Part shown: piece after piece, positions 1-5,128 of the stretch
Position numbering within the stretch: the first letter of the stretch is position 1
Layout: every line of letters begins with the position of its first letter
DNA from: Bacillota bacterium
GTDB lineage: Bacteria > Bacillota_A > Clostridia > Acetivibrionales > DUMB01
DNA length: 5,128 bases
Reading direction: 5' to 3'
NCBI GenBank assembly: GCA_023621975.1
Contig: JAMOAC010000090.1
Span: forward strand, 1-5,128
The notes under the pieces: generated by a model
The model's input: only the letters and a program-made list of their open reading frames with translations
Told to the model about the DNA's origin: nothing
The model's database searches: none
Translations under genes and position numbers: made by a program

Positions 1-639
1 GTGGGAGATACCAGCAATTACGGCATTAATCAGAATGACAGTGCCACGGCAATGATATTCGGGGACGGAGGAACAGCAACCGCCCTTGAAAGGTCGGAAG
101 GCAAGGAAATAAAATATTTCCTGAAAACAAAGGGCAGCGGCTACAAGGCTATAATTGTACCTGCCGGCCATGCCAGAAGCAGAAGCTGGGTTAACGTAGA
201 TTCATCGGCATATGAGCTGTCTATGAGCGGTGCGGACGTTTTTGCATTCACCATCACTGATGTTCCAAAGGCTCTGGAAAGCTTTATGAAAGAATTCTCC
301 ATTAACAAAAACGAAGTGGATATGTTTGTGTTCCACCAGGCAAATCTGTTTATTCTCAAACATCTGGCAAAAAAACTGGGTATTCCCATGGAAAAAGTGC
401 CGATATCCATCGACAGATATGGGAACACCAGCGGCGAATCAATTCCCCTTACACTGGTTGATGCCCTGGGCGGAGAACAGTCAGATGAAACATTAAAGCT
501 GCTGCTGTGCGGTTTTGGAGTAGGCCTGTCCTACGGAGGAATTTATCTTGAAATGAAAAAATCAGCCTGCCTTCCAATGATATATACCAATTACTACTTT
601 AAAGAAGACGTAAACAGGGAAAGGGATGAATTCAATTGA
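1..639 (+). CDS. 3-oxoacyl-ACP synthase III (KASIII/FabH-like), 5'-truncated by window edge
   Basis: C-terminal 212 residues of a thiolase-fold ketoacyl-ACP synthase III, which condenses an acyl starter with malonyl-ACP in the cytoplasm. The visible part has an FGDGG segment (residues 20-24), a KGSGYKAIIVPAG loop (44-56), the catalytic His in FHQAN (His112) and the catalytic Asn in GNTSGESIP (Asn142). The His-Asn spacing of 30 equals that of E. coli FabH (His244/Asn274). By that alignment about 130 residues are missing, and the active-site Cys should lie about 20 codons upstream of base 1. The GTG at base 1 is therefore an internal codon. After the usual family end (GGIYLE, about residue 184) there is a further 28-residue tail containing ACLPMI. 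I recall similar tails in KASIII-like proteins of polysaccharide or acyl-modification clusters (moderate confidence), so a dedicated rather than housekeeping role is plausible. The stop overlaps the start of the next gene, indicating one operon. Confidence 0.93.
   Translation: MGDTSNYGINQNDSATAMIFGDGGTATALERSEGKEIKYFLKTKGSGYKAIIVPAGHARSRSWVNVDSSAYELSMSGADVFAFTITDVPKALESFMKEFSINKNEVDMFVFHQANLFILKHLAKKLGIPMEKVPISIDRYGNTSGESIPLTLVDALGGEQSDETLKLLLCGFGVGLSYGGIYLEMKKSACLPMIYTNYYFKEDVNRERDEFN
621..638 (+). promoter_or_regulatory. Ribosome binding site and TTG start deciding the reductase start
   Basis: AAGGGA (621-626) lies 9 bases upstream of a TTG codon at 636-638. This TTG overlaps the upstream TGA stop (637-639) in a 4-base TTGA junction typical of translational coupling. 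The alternative in-frame ATG at 648 is 21 bases from the purine run, too far for it to serve directly. The ATG at 626 is in a different reading frame. TTG at 636 is therefore preferred, with ATG 648 as the fallback; the choice changes only four N-terminal residues. Confidence 0.65.
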
Positions 640-1397
640 TAAACCCTATGGATCTCAGCGGAAAAAATATACTGGTTACCGGTGCTTCCTCCGGAATAGG
701 AAAAGGCATTGCCGTTTTTTTAAGCAGGCTGGGTGCAAATGTTATCATGGTTGCAAGAAATGAAGAAAAATTGAAGGAAACTTTGAATGAGTTGGAGCCA
801 GGAAACCATTCCTGCCACTCTTTTGACTTAAACAATTTAAATGAAATAGAAGCTTTGTTGGACAGTATATGCAGTGACGGCAAGAAGCTTAACGGAATCG
901 TGCATTCTGCCGGCATATCCCGGACTGTCCCCATTCAATACTTAAAACTTGACGATTTAAACAGTATTATGACGGTAAATTTTTATTCTTTTATAGAGCT
1001 TGTAAAGCATTTTTCAAAAAGGAAGTATAACGACAACGGAGGCAGTGTCGTAGCAATATCGTCAATTTCAAGCAAGGTTGGGGCAAGGGGATTATCTGCA
1101 TACTGTGCAAGCAAGGGAGCCCTTGAAAGCGCTATCAGGCCGTTAGCGTTGGAGCTGGCACCAAGGAATATAAGGGTCAACTCTGTTGCCCCGGGTATGA
1201 TAAAAACCCAAATCTACGATGGCTTAACTGAGCTTGTCAACAACAAGGATTTTGAAAAGGAACTGAAAAAGAGGCAAATCCTCGGGCTTGGAATGCCTGA
1301 TGATGTGGCCTATGCAGTGGCATTCCTGCTAAGTGATGCTTCAAAGTTTATAACAGGCACAACCATTGTAGTCGACGGAGGTTATTCGGCTCACTAA
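636..1397 (+). CDS. SDR-family 3-oxoacyl-ACP reductase-like oxidoreductase (FabG-like)
   Basis: Complete 253-residue classical short-chain dehydrogenase/reductase, the usual length for FabG. The Rossmann nucleotide-binding motif TGASSGIG is at residues 15-22. Arg41 after strand beta-2 (VARN) suggests NADPH preference. Asp64 (FDL) fits the adenine-contacting acidic residue, and the NNAG motif appears as HSAG (90-93). The catalytic tetrad is intact: Asn115, Ser143, Tyr156 and Lys160 in YCASK, with VAPG at 184-187 and a GTTIVVDGGY C-terminus typical of the family. The likely reaction is NADPH-dependent reduction of a 3-oxoacyl-ACP (or CoA) to the 3-hydroxyacyl form. This fits its position directly behind a KASIII with overlapping stop and start codons. 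SDR substrate specificity cannot be read from motifs, so another keto or hydroxy substrate is possible. A terminator follows about 70 bases downstream, making it the last gene of its operon. Confidence 0.92.
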   Translation: MINPMDLSGKNILVTGASSGIGKGIAVFLSRLGANVIMVARNEEKLKETLNELEPGNHSCHSFDLNNLNEIEALLDSICSDGKKLNGIVHSAGISRTVPIQYLKLDDLNSIMTVNFYSFIELVKHFSKRKYNDNGGSVVAISSISSKVGARGLSAYCASKGALESAIRPLALELAPRNIRVNSVAPGMIKTQIYDGLTELVNNKDFEKELKKRQILGLGMPDDVAYAVAFLLSDASKFITGTTIVVDGGYSAH

Positions 1398-1408
1398 TAC
1401 ACAGTCAG

Positions 1409-1447
1409 CACCCTGGCATCCCTGTCACCGCCGGCCTCCTGTCACAC
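1409..1447. repeat. Direct repeat copy 1, TGTCAC-bearing
   Basis: First copy of a 36-39 bp imperfect direct repeat in the spacer between the reductase and GH127 genes. It shares CACCCTGGCA (1409-1418) and CGGCCTCCTGTCACAC (1432-1447) exactly with the second copy, with a 3-base length difference between the two blocks. It contains two TGTCAC cores at 1423 and 1440, 17 bases apart. Confidence 0.75.
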
Positions 1448-1468
1448 TCTGTTACGCTGCTAAATAAT

Positions 1469-1498
1469 AAGGAGCCGGATTAATTCCGTCTCCTTTTT
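1469..1498 (+). terminator. Rho-independent terminator of the KASIII-SDR operon, probably bidirectional
   Basis: AAGGAG (1469-1474) pairs with CTCCTT (1490-1495). After a C/T mismatch, CGGA (1476-1479) pairs with TCCG (1485-1488) around a 5-base TTAAT loop. The stem runs straight into TTTTTAT on the + strand. Read on the - strand the stem is followed by TTATTATTTA, so it can also stop leftward transcription from the convergent GH127 gene, whose stop codon is about 160 bases away. The AAGGAG in the stem resembles a ribosome binding site but no reading frame follows it. Confidence 0.8.
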
Positions 1499-1537
1499 AT
1501 ATAACAACATTTTCCGCCCATCAGCCGTAGAGGGTAT

Positions 1538-1581
1538 GGCAGGGGACGGTTCCTTGTCACACCCGTCCCCCTGTCACTGCC
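1538..1581. repeat. REP-like hairpin with GTGACAGGGGGACGG core
   Basis: GGGGACGG (1542-1549) is perfectly complementary to CCGTCCCC (1563-1570) across a 13-base loop that holds one TGTCAC. Outer arms GGCA (1538-1541) and TGCC (1578-1581) also pair, leaving a 7-base CTGTCAC bulge on one side only. Read on the - strand it begins GGCAGTGACAGGGGGACGG. The asymmetric bulged hairpin with a fixed tetranucleotide-like core resembles REP/BIME elements mobilised by Y1 (RAYT) transposases. That assignment is by analogy, since no transposase lies in the window. There is no T-tract on either side, which argues against a terminator. Confidence 0.6.
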
Positions 1582-1596
1582 AGCCCATGTCACCAT

Positions 1597-1632
1597 CACC
1601 CTGGCAACACTGCCGTCGGCCTCCTGTCACAC
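1597..1632. repeat. Direct repeat copy 2, TGTCAC-bearing
   Basis: Second copy of the repeat at 1409-1447. CACCCTGGCA (1597-1606) and CGGCCTCCTGTCACAC (1617-1632) are identical to copy 1. The middle is three bases shorter, so the internal TGTCAC of copy 1 is lost (ACTGCCG here). An additional TGTCAC core lies just before it at 1588. The two copies bracket the terminator and the REP-like hairpin. Confidence 0.75.
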
Positions 1633-1660
1633 ACTTTCAGTCGTATCAGCATACCCGCCT

Positions 1661-3607
1661 TTAGCATTTGGGGAATATTGAAATACGCAGCTTAGTACAG
1701 CCATACGGTACAAGTGTCACTTCCTCCACCTGGTCAGACAGCCGCTCATGCAGCGTAGCGGGATCAGGCAATGGCGGCGTGAACTGGAAATCTCCTTTCA
1801 GTTCAGTATCCTTGAATTCTCCATCTACCGGACATACGGACGAAATAACGCTTTTTCTTTCAATTTCCCAGCCCTTTACCCTTCTTGCCTTTACCTTCAA
1901 TTGCACAGGTGCATTGGCAATACTCCAGGGTTCATCGCTCATTTTCCCTGCAATCACCTTGAAAGACTTCTCCGGTTCAGACTCATCCACTTCCAATGCA
2001 TAATTCCACGGGCTGGCAGGATACAGGTTCCAGGCAGGGAATTCCTTCGTGCACCTTTCCTCTTTCTCATCCACAACCCAGTTCTCCTCAATCCGGAGAG
2101 CATATACCAGCGGTCCACGTTCTACACCTATTCCGCCACCCGGCCACCGGCTTATCGTTATATCCATGGGTAATATCAGTGTAACCTGATCATTGTCGGA
2201 AAATACCCTTTTCACCTCGCAGAATGTCCCCGGTACTAAAGGTACATCATATTCTTCTCCATTGATAAGTATCCGGGCCCGCCTGCACCACTGTGGAATG
2301 CGTAAGTACAACGGAAATTCAACAGGCCCCTCGGTTCTGATGATAAAACGGATATTTTCAGAAAAAGGATAGCTGGTCTCTTCAATGATTGTAACTTCCT
2401 TTTTTTCCTTTCCCAGCTTCAATTTCACTCTGCTTGGCCCGTACAAGGCGGCTGCAATGCCGTCAGCCCCGTCGGAAAGCCACATTCTTGAAACATAATT
2501 GGGCATGATCCTGTTCACCTCGCCGGGGCAGCATTCAGTTCCCGGGTTTGGCCGGTATGACATCCATTTCAATCCTCTGTTAAAGTGATTGTGATTTGAC
2601 GACTTGTCAGCAACAACCTGGTTGGGGCACGAAAAATACTGAAGTGCCTTGAAATCGCTGGTTACCGCTCCCGGTGCCGCATTAAAGCATGCTTTTTCTA
2701 TCTTGTCAGCATATTCGGCATTCCCCGTTGCAAGAAGCAGATAACCGCAGCTCCACGTATAATCGGCGATATCACAGGTTTCGTGGCTGTCCAGCGAATC
2801 CTTACCCCCTAAAAACTCACTGGAACTGCACACTCCGTCAATCAGCATGTGATCCCTGTCTATTTTCCTGTAAGCATTGACGGTAGCATCAAGCAGCCTT
2901 TTTTCACCGGTATACATATATAGAATTGCACCCAGCTTGCACACTTCGTTATAGGTAACACCATGTTCGTACGCAACCTTATCCGACAACATTGCTTCCA
3001 CTGTCGTGTCTTTTTCTGTATGACGCTTATTGTACTTTTCATAGGCTTCCCTTGCGTGTTCAAGCAGCCGCACATCTCCTGTCTGTTCATACGCCCAGAG
3101 GATAATTTCCACGTTGCATACCTCTCTGTCCTCGCAATGGGGAGAAGTGCCTGACAGGTAATGCCTTCTCAATGCTTCCGGTATCCTTGGGTCTTGCGTA
3201 GCGGAATAATGCGCCATCAACGCCCTGAAAAAGACAACATGTGGCCACCGGTTATTATTTCCCGGCTTCTTCAGGAACTTAGGCCCCAAATAGCCGTCGG
3301 GGTCTGCATTTTCCAGTACAGAGTCGATATGCTTCATTGCCTTTTTGATGAGAAATTCATCATCCAGCAGATATCCGCAACGGATCATCCCGTCTATCCA
3401 ATATCCGGTTTGTTCGTACGGCCACCATTTTTCCCCGTGTAATGCGTCGACATTCTGATTCGACCAGCCCCCCATGTTAAACGGGTACCCGGCTGCTTCC
3501 AGATGACCCGTCAGTCCGTCGCGCTGGTTTTCGAGATATTTCCGCAACCATCCCTGGGGCTTTATGTAATTGATGCTGATTTCATCCAGTTTTTTATATG
3601 TTTTCAT
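1661..3607 (-). CDS. GH127 (DUF1680) glycoside hydrolase, putative beta-L-arabinofuranosidase
   Basis: Complete 648-residue protein of the Glyco_hydro_127 family, an (alpha/alpha)6 barrel followed by beta-sandwich domains. The N-terminal signature (KPQGWLRKYLENQRDGLTGHL, from residue 16) and WWPYEQTGYWIDG (61-73) are typical. The catalytic set known from HypBA1 (Glu322, Glu338, Cys340, Cys417, Cys418) maps to Glu264 in SSSEFLGG, Glu276 and Cys278 in HETC, and Cys359-Cys360 in GTECCPGEVNR. Cys359 is the expected nucleophile on a Zn-thiolate centre and Glu264 the likely acid/base. ERGPLVYAL (496-504) marks the C-terminal beta region. There is no signal peptide or membrane segment, so it should act in the cytoplasm on imported oligosaccharides, removing beta-L-arabinofuranose or a related sugar. 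The ATG at 3605-3607 follows AGGGGTGA (3612-3619). It stands alone between two terminators, with no transporter or regulator nearby. The family call is firm; the exact sugar specificity is uncertain because the motif differs from HypBA1. Confidence 0.93.
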   Translation of the reverse strand: MKTYKKLDEISINYIKPQGWLRKYLENQRDGLTGHLEAAGYPFNMGGWSNQNVDALHGEKWWPYEQTGYWIDGMIRCGYLLDDEFLIKKAMKHIDSVLENADPDGYLGPKFLKKPGNNNRWPHVVFFRALMAHYSATQDPRIPEALRRHYLSGTSPHCEDREVCNVEIILWAYEQTGDVRLLEHAREAYEKYNKRHTEKDTTVEAMLSDKVAYEHGVTYNEVCKLGAILYMYTGEKRLLDATVNAYRKIDRDHMLIDGVCSSSEFLGGKDSLDSHETCDIADYTWSCGYLLLATGNAEYADKIEKACFNAAPGAVTSDFKALQYFSCPNQVVADKSSNHNHFNRGLKWMSYRPNPGTECCPGEVNRIMPNYVSRMWLSDGADGIAAALYGPSRVKLKLGKEKKEVTIIEETSYPFSENIRFIIRTEGPVEFPLYLRIPQWCRRARILINGEEYDVPLVPGTFCEVKRVFSDNDQVTLILPMDITISRWPGGGIGVERGPLVYALRIEENWVVDEKEERCTKEFPAWNLYPASPWNYALEVDESEPEKSFKVIAGKMSDEPWSIANAPVQLKVKARRVKGWEIERKSVISSVCPVDGEFKDTELKGDFQFTPPLPDPATLHERLSDQVEEVTLVPYGCTKLRISIFPKC

Positions 3608-3611
3608 CCAA

Positions 3612-3619
3612 TCACCCCT
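3612..3619 (-). promoter_or_regulatory. Ribosome binding site of the GH127 gene
   Basis: On the - strand AGGGGTGA precedes the ATG at 3607-3605 with a 4-base spacer (7 bases from the AGGGG core). This supports the start at 3607; no upstream in-frame start has comparable support. Confidence 0.75.
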
Positions 3620-3699
3620 ATATTTTTCATTTCCCTGAAAACCATATATGCATGAATCATAGATTTAATTGCTTAAGCCCGTTCTTAAAAACTTCAAAA
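3620..3699 (-). promoter_or_regulatory. Probable promoter/operator region of the GH127 gene
   Basis: This is the only spacer between the upstream terminator and the GH127 ribosome binding site, so the GH127 promoter should lie here. The best -10 candidate on the - strand is TATGAT (3661-3656), but there is no convincing -35 hexamer at the right distance. Just upstream is a dyad, TTAAG-N6-CTTAA (3673-3688), overlapping the 8-base palindrome GCTTAAGC (3671-3678). It could be an operator for a sugar-responsive regulator. The position is inferred from layout, and the boxes themselves are weak. Confidence 0.3.
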
Positions 3700-3749
3700 C
3701 CCCCTTGTATGTAGCGTTTTGGTCAAATTCATTATATCATACAAGGGGG
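3700..3749 (-). terminator. Long-loop hairpin terminator downstream of the condensation-domain gene
   Basis: CCCCCTTGTATG (3700-3711) and CATACAAGGGGG (3738-3749) form a perfect 12-bp stem around a 26-base AT-rich loop. On the - strand the stem is followed by TTTTGAAGTTTTT, fitting termination of the acyltransferase transcript, whose stop lies 85 bases upstream. On the + strand it is followed by C then TTTTATATAA, so it could work in both directions, but no rightward gene is present. The flanking TATATAATTATATA (3754-3767) is a further perfect palindrome in a very AT-rich stretch. The loop is longer than in most intrinsic terminators, so a mobile-element remnant or regulatory hairpin is an alternative. 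Confidence 0.65.
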
Positions 3750-3813
3750 CTTTTATATAATTATATAATATTTATTAAAAACTTTATATTTAAAATGCGT
3801 TTTTAAACATCTC

Positions 3814-3917
3814 AGACAGTCCATGTCACTTTATCATGGTATGGAACTGTCCGCTGTAACATCCCTTGTCGCATTTGGCACAGAACTGTCCCCTGTCACA
3901 TTTTCGTCTCCTGTCAC
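3814..3917 (-). repeat. GTGACAGGGGAC-type repeat cluster overlapping the 3' end of a gene
   Basis: On the - strand five degenerate units follow one another: GTGACAGGAGAC, GTGACAGGGGACAGTTC, GCGACAAGGGA, GTTACAGCGGACAGTTC and GTGACATGGACTGTC. The clearest pair, seen on the + strand at 3844-3862 and 3883-3901, matches at 17 of 19 bases with a 39-base period. Same core motif as the hairpin at 1538-1581. The first four units lie inside the coding sequence of the acyltransferase; the last lies just past its stop codon. Confidence 0.65.
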
Positions 3918-5128
3918 ATTGGAAACAAGCTCATCTCTAATATTGTTGAGCAGCTTCTCTATGTTTTCCCTGCTGACCGAATATTTATAATAACCAGCAG
4001 CCAGTGTCAAAACAGAATTATATGAACATGCCATCAGCAAGAGTCCGGGTGCCCTTACCACCGGCGGCAAAATAAATGCGTCATTTACGGTTTTGTCGCC
4101 GAACTTTATTAAAGACCCTGAAATATAACCCAGATTTGATAATGTAGGAATACACTTATCACCATTATAAATAGGACAGAAGGACGATGTTTTTCTGGAT
4201 TCCGGTGAAACCTGGTAGTAGGCAAGAGTTTCACGGAAGCCTATTTTTTCTATTCGTTCCAACCCAATAGCGCTTTGCAGGCCCGGGTACCCGTTTTTTA
4301 TTTCCTTCATCATTTTGGCAACCCTTTGCAAGGTTTCGTCAAAAGGTTCATCTATCAGCATGGCAAGCCTTACCTTTTCCGAGCCGGAGAAATTTCTTAT
4401 TGCCTGGGTTTTATGATCGGGAAGATAACGGCGTAAATCAACTGTAATGGCGATTTCTATGGGAAGACCATATATGGGCTGCCCCATTTTTTGCATTGCC
4501 CTGTAAAAAGCCGTTAGAATCAAGTCGTTGACAGTAACACGCTTGTTTCTGGCATATTCGCGCATTTTATCCAGGTATCCGTAAGGCAACCTGTTAACTA
4601 CCATGCATGTTGTATTGGAGCTGCCTTTCTGCCAGGGAAACGGCCACATTGGTATCATAATATCCGATCCCGGTGTAAACAGTAAATCAGGTTCCGTTAT
4701 GCCCAATGCTTCAAACAATCTGTCCTGATCTTTCCTGCCTGCTATTCTCGGCTCCGGTATAAAGTCGCCGTCATTCTCGATGCTGGAATATATTTCTGCC
4801 AGAAGCTGTATATACTCCCGTACCCCGCCCCCATCACAGCATGCATGATTTATCTTTATACCTATAACATCATGCTGCTCTGAACGTATAAGTTTTACTT
4901 TTACCATGGGGTCATTATCCAGGTCCAAAGGGCTTTGTATAAAGTTTTCAATGGCCTGGTCAATATCATCGGTCTCTTCCATCGAGCAAAAGTTAACTAC
5001 GCCAATATTTTCCACGGGCTTCCAATATGGAGGGTCATCCTCAATGAACCGGCATTTGAAGATGGGTTCGGCATCAACAGACAGCCTTACTGCCCTTTTT
5101 AATTTTTCATAGTCCAGCTTCCCGTCAA
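3834..5128 (-). CDS. Condensation-domain acyltransferase (NRPS C-domain / PapA-like), 5' end off the window
   Basis: 430 residues are visible and the frame stays open to the right edge. The codons before the GTG at 5015 encode a normal family N-terminus (DGKLDYEKLKRAVRLSVDAE, then PIFKCRF), so that GTG is internal and some 30-60 residues are probably missing. The active-site motif is NHACCDG (His at 4845-4847): the second His, Asp and Gly of HHxxxDG are kept, and the first His is Asn. VTVNDLILTAF (4554-4522) and NFSGS resemble stand-alone acyltransferases such as PapA5 and alcohol acyltransferases. No adenylation, carrier or thioesterase domain follows, so it is a free-standing enzyme, probably moving an acyl group from a thioester to an alcohol or amine in the cytoplasm. 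The domain ends normally near RDELVSN, then a repeat-derived tail of about 30 residues (VTGD and VTxDSSxP units) runs to the TGA at 3834-3836. Substrate unknown. Confidence 0.85.
   Translation of the reverse strand, partial: DGKLDYEKLKRAVRLSVDAEPIFKCRFIEDDPPYWKPVENIGVVNFCSMEETDDIDQAIENFIQSPLDLDNDPMVKVKLIRSEQHDVIGIKINHACCDGGGVREYIQLLAEIYSSIENDGDFIPEPRIAGRKDQDRLFEALGITEPDLLFTPGSDIMIPMWPFPWQKGSSNTTCMVVNRLPYGYLDKMREYARNKRVTVNDLILTAFYRAMQKMGQPIYGLPIEIAITVDLRRYLPDHKTQAIRNFSGSEKVRLAMLIDEPFDETLQRVAKMMKEIKNGYPGLQSAIGLERIEKIGFRETLAYYQVSPESRKTSSFCPIYNGDKCIPTLSNLGYISGSLIKFGDKTVNDAFILPPVVRAPGLLLMACSYNSVLTLAAGYYKYSVSRENIEKLLNNIRDELVSNVTGDENVTGDSSVPNATRDVTADSSIP

Noticed and set aside
1..3. GTG at base 1 as a start codon
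   Set aside because: It sits mid-protein: the catalytic Cys region of KASIII would be missing and the frame simply begins at the window edge.
626..628. ATG after AAGGG as start of the reductase
   Set aside because: It is out of frame with the SDR coding sequence and gives no recognisable protein.
141..1180. - strand frames at 141-428, 632-934 and 983-1180
   Set aside because: Antisense to the KASIII and SDR genes, whose catalytic motifs are intact; no independent coding evidence.
1469..1480. AAGGAG as a ribosome binding site of a small gene
   Set aside because: It is one arm of the terminator stem and no start codon with an open frame follows at a suitable distance.
1423..1630. Possible CRISPR array from recurring TGTCAC
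   Set aside because: Units are only 6-16 bases, spacing is irregular (17, 16, 37 bases and more) and there are no constant repeats with unique spacers of uniform length.
2860..3090. - strand frame of 76 codons inside the GH127 gene
   Set aside because: It is in a different frame of the same strand as GH127, fully nested, with no recognisable motif.
1668..3442. Several + strand reading frames (1668-2003, 1748-2173, 1996-2184, 2689-2880, 2963-3154, 3161-3442)
   Set aside because: All lie antisense to the GH127 gene, overlap each other, lack family motifs and ribosome binding sites, and read as low-information shadows of a well-supported coding sequence.
3650..3740. CcpA-type cre site upstream of the GH127 gene
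   Set aside because: No sequence close to the TGWAANCGNTNWCA consensus was found in the spacer by eye.
4906..5112. + strand frame of 68 codons at the right end
   Set aside because: Antisense to the condensation-domain gene, which stays open through the same stretch with family-typical sequence.

Overview
The window looks like a chromosomal stretch from an anaerobic, low-to-moderate GC Firmicute, most likely a plant-polymer-degrading clostridium. This is an inference from several things: purine-rich ribosome binding sites (AGGGA, AGGGGTGA), AT-rich intergenic hairpin terminators, a GH127-type arabinofuranosidase, and GTGACAGGGGAC-type short repeats of the kind I associate with clostridial intergenic DNA. 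No rRNA, tRNA, CRISPR array, insertion sequence or transposase gene is visible.

Left part (1-1397, + strand): the 3' two-thirds of a ketoacyl-ACP synthase III gene, with the catalytic Cys lying off the left edge, is joined by a 4-base TTGA overlap to a complete FabG-like short-chain reductase gene. Together they would condense a short acyl starter with malonyl-ACP and reduce the 3-keto product to a 3-hydroxyacyl chain. The unit probably belongs to a dedicated acyl-group or specialised lipid pathway that begins upstream. A hairpin terminator at 1469-1498 ends it.

Intergenic 1398-1660: besides that terminator, the spacer holds a degenerate cluster of TGTCAC-bearing repeats. These include a 36-39 bp direct repeat pair and a GGGGACGG/CCGTCCCC hairpin.

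Centre (1661-3607, - strand): one complete, apparently cytoplasmic GH127 (DUF1680) glycosidase of 648 residues with the Glu/Glu-x-Cys/Cys-Cys zinc-cysteine catalytic set. It has its own ribosome binding site and is separated from the next gene on the same strand by a strong 12-bp stem, long-loop terminator (3700-3749). It is therefore probably transcribed alone.

Right part (3834 to the right edge, - strand): a condensation-domain (NRPS C-domain / PapA-like) acyltransferase that runs off the window. The frame has no stop between 5015 and 5128 and the extra residues fit the family, so the apparent GTG start at 5015 is not the real one. The last ~30 codons are made of the same GTGACAGGGGAC repeats found on the other side of the GH127 gene. 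They read as an in-frame VTxDSSxP tail added to a normal C-domain end.

The genes do not form one obvious pathway: the KASIII-SDR pair and the acyltransferase could both serve an acylated product, while the GH127 gene is an independent unit bracketed by the repeat family. The most unusual observation is the recruitment of the repeat into coding sequence.
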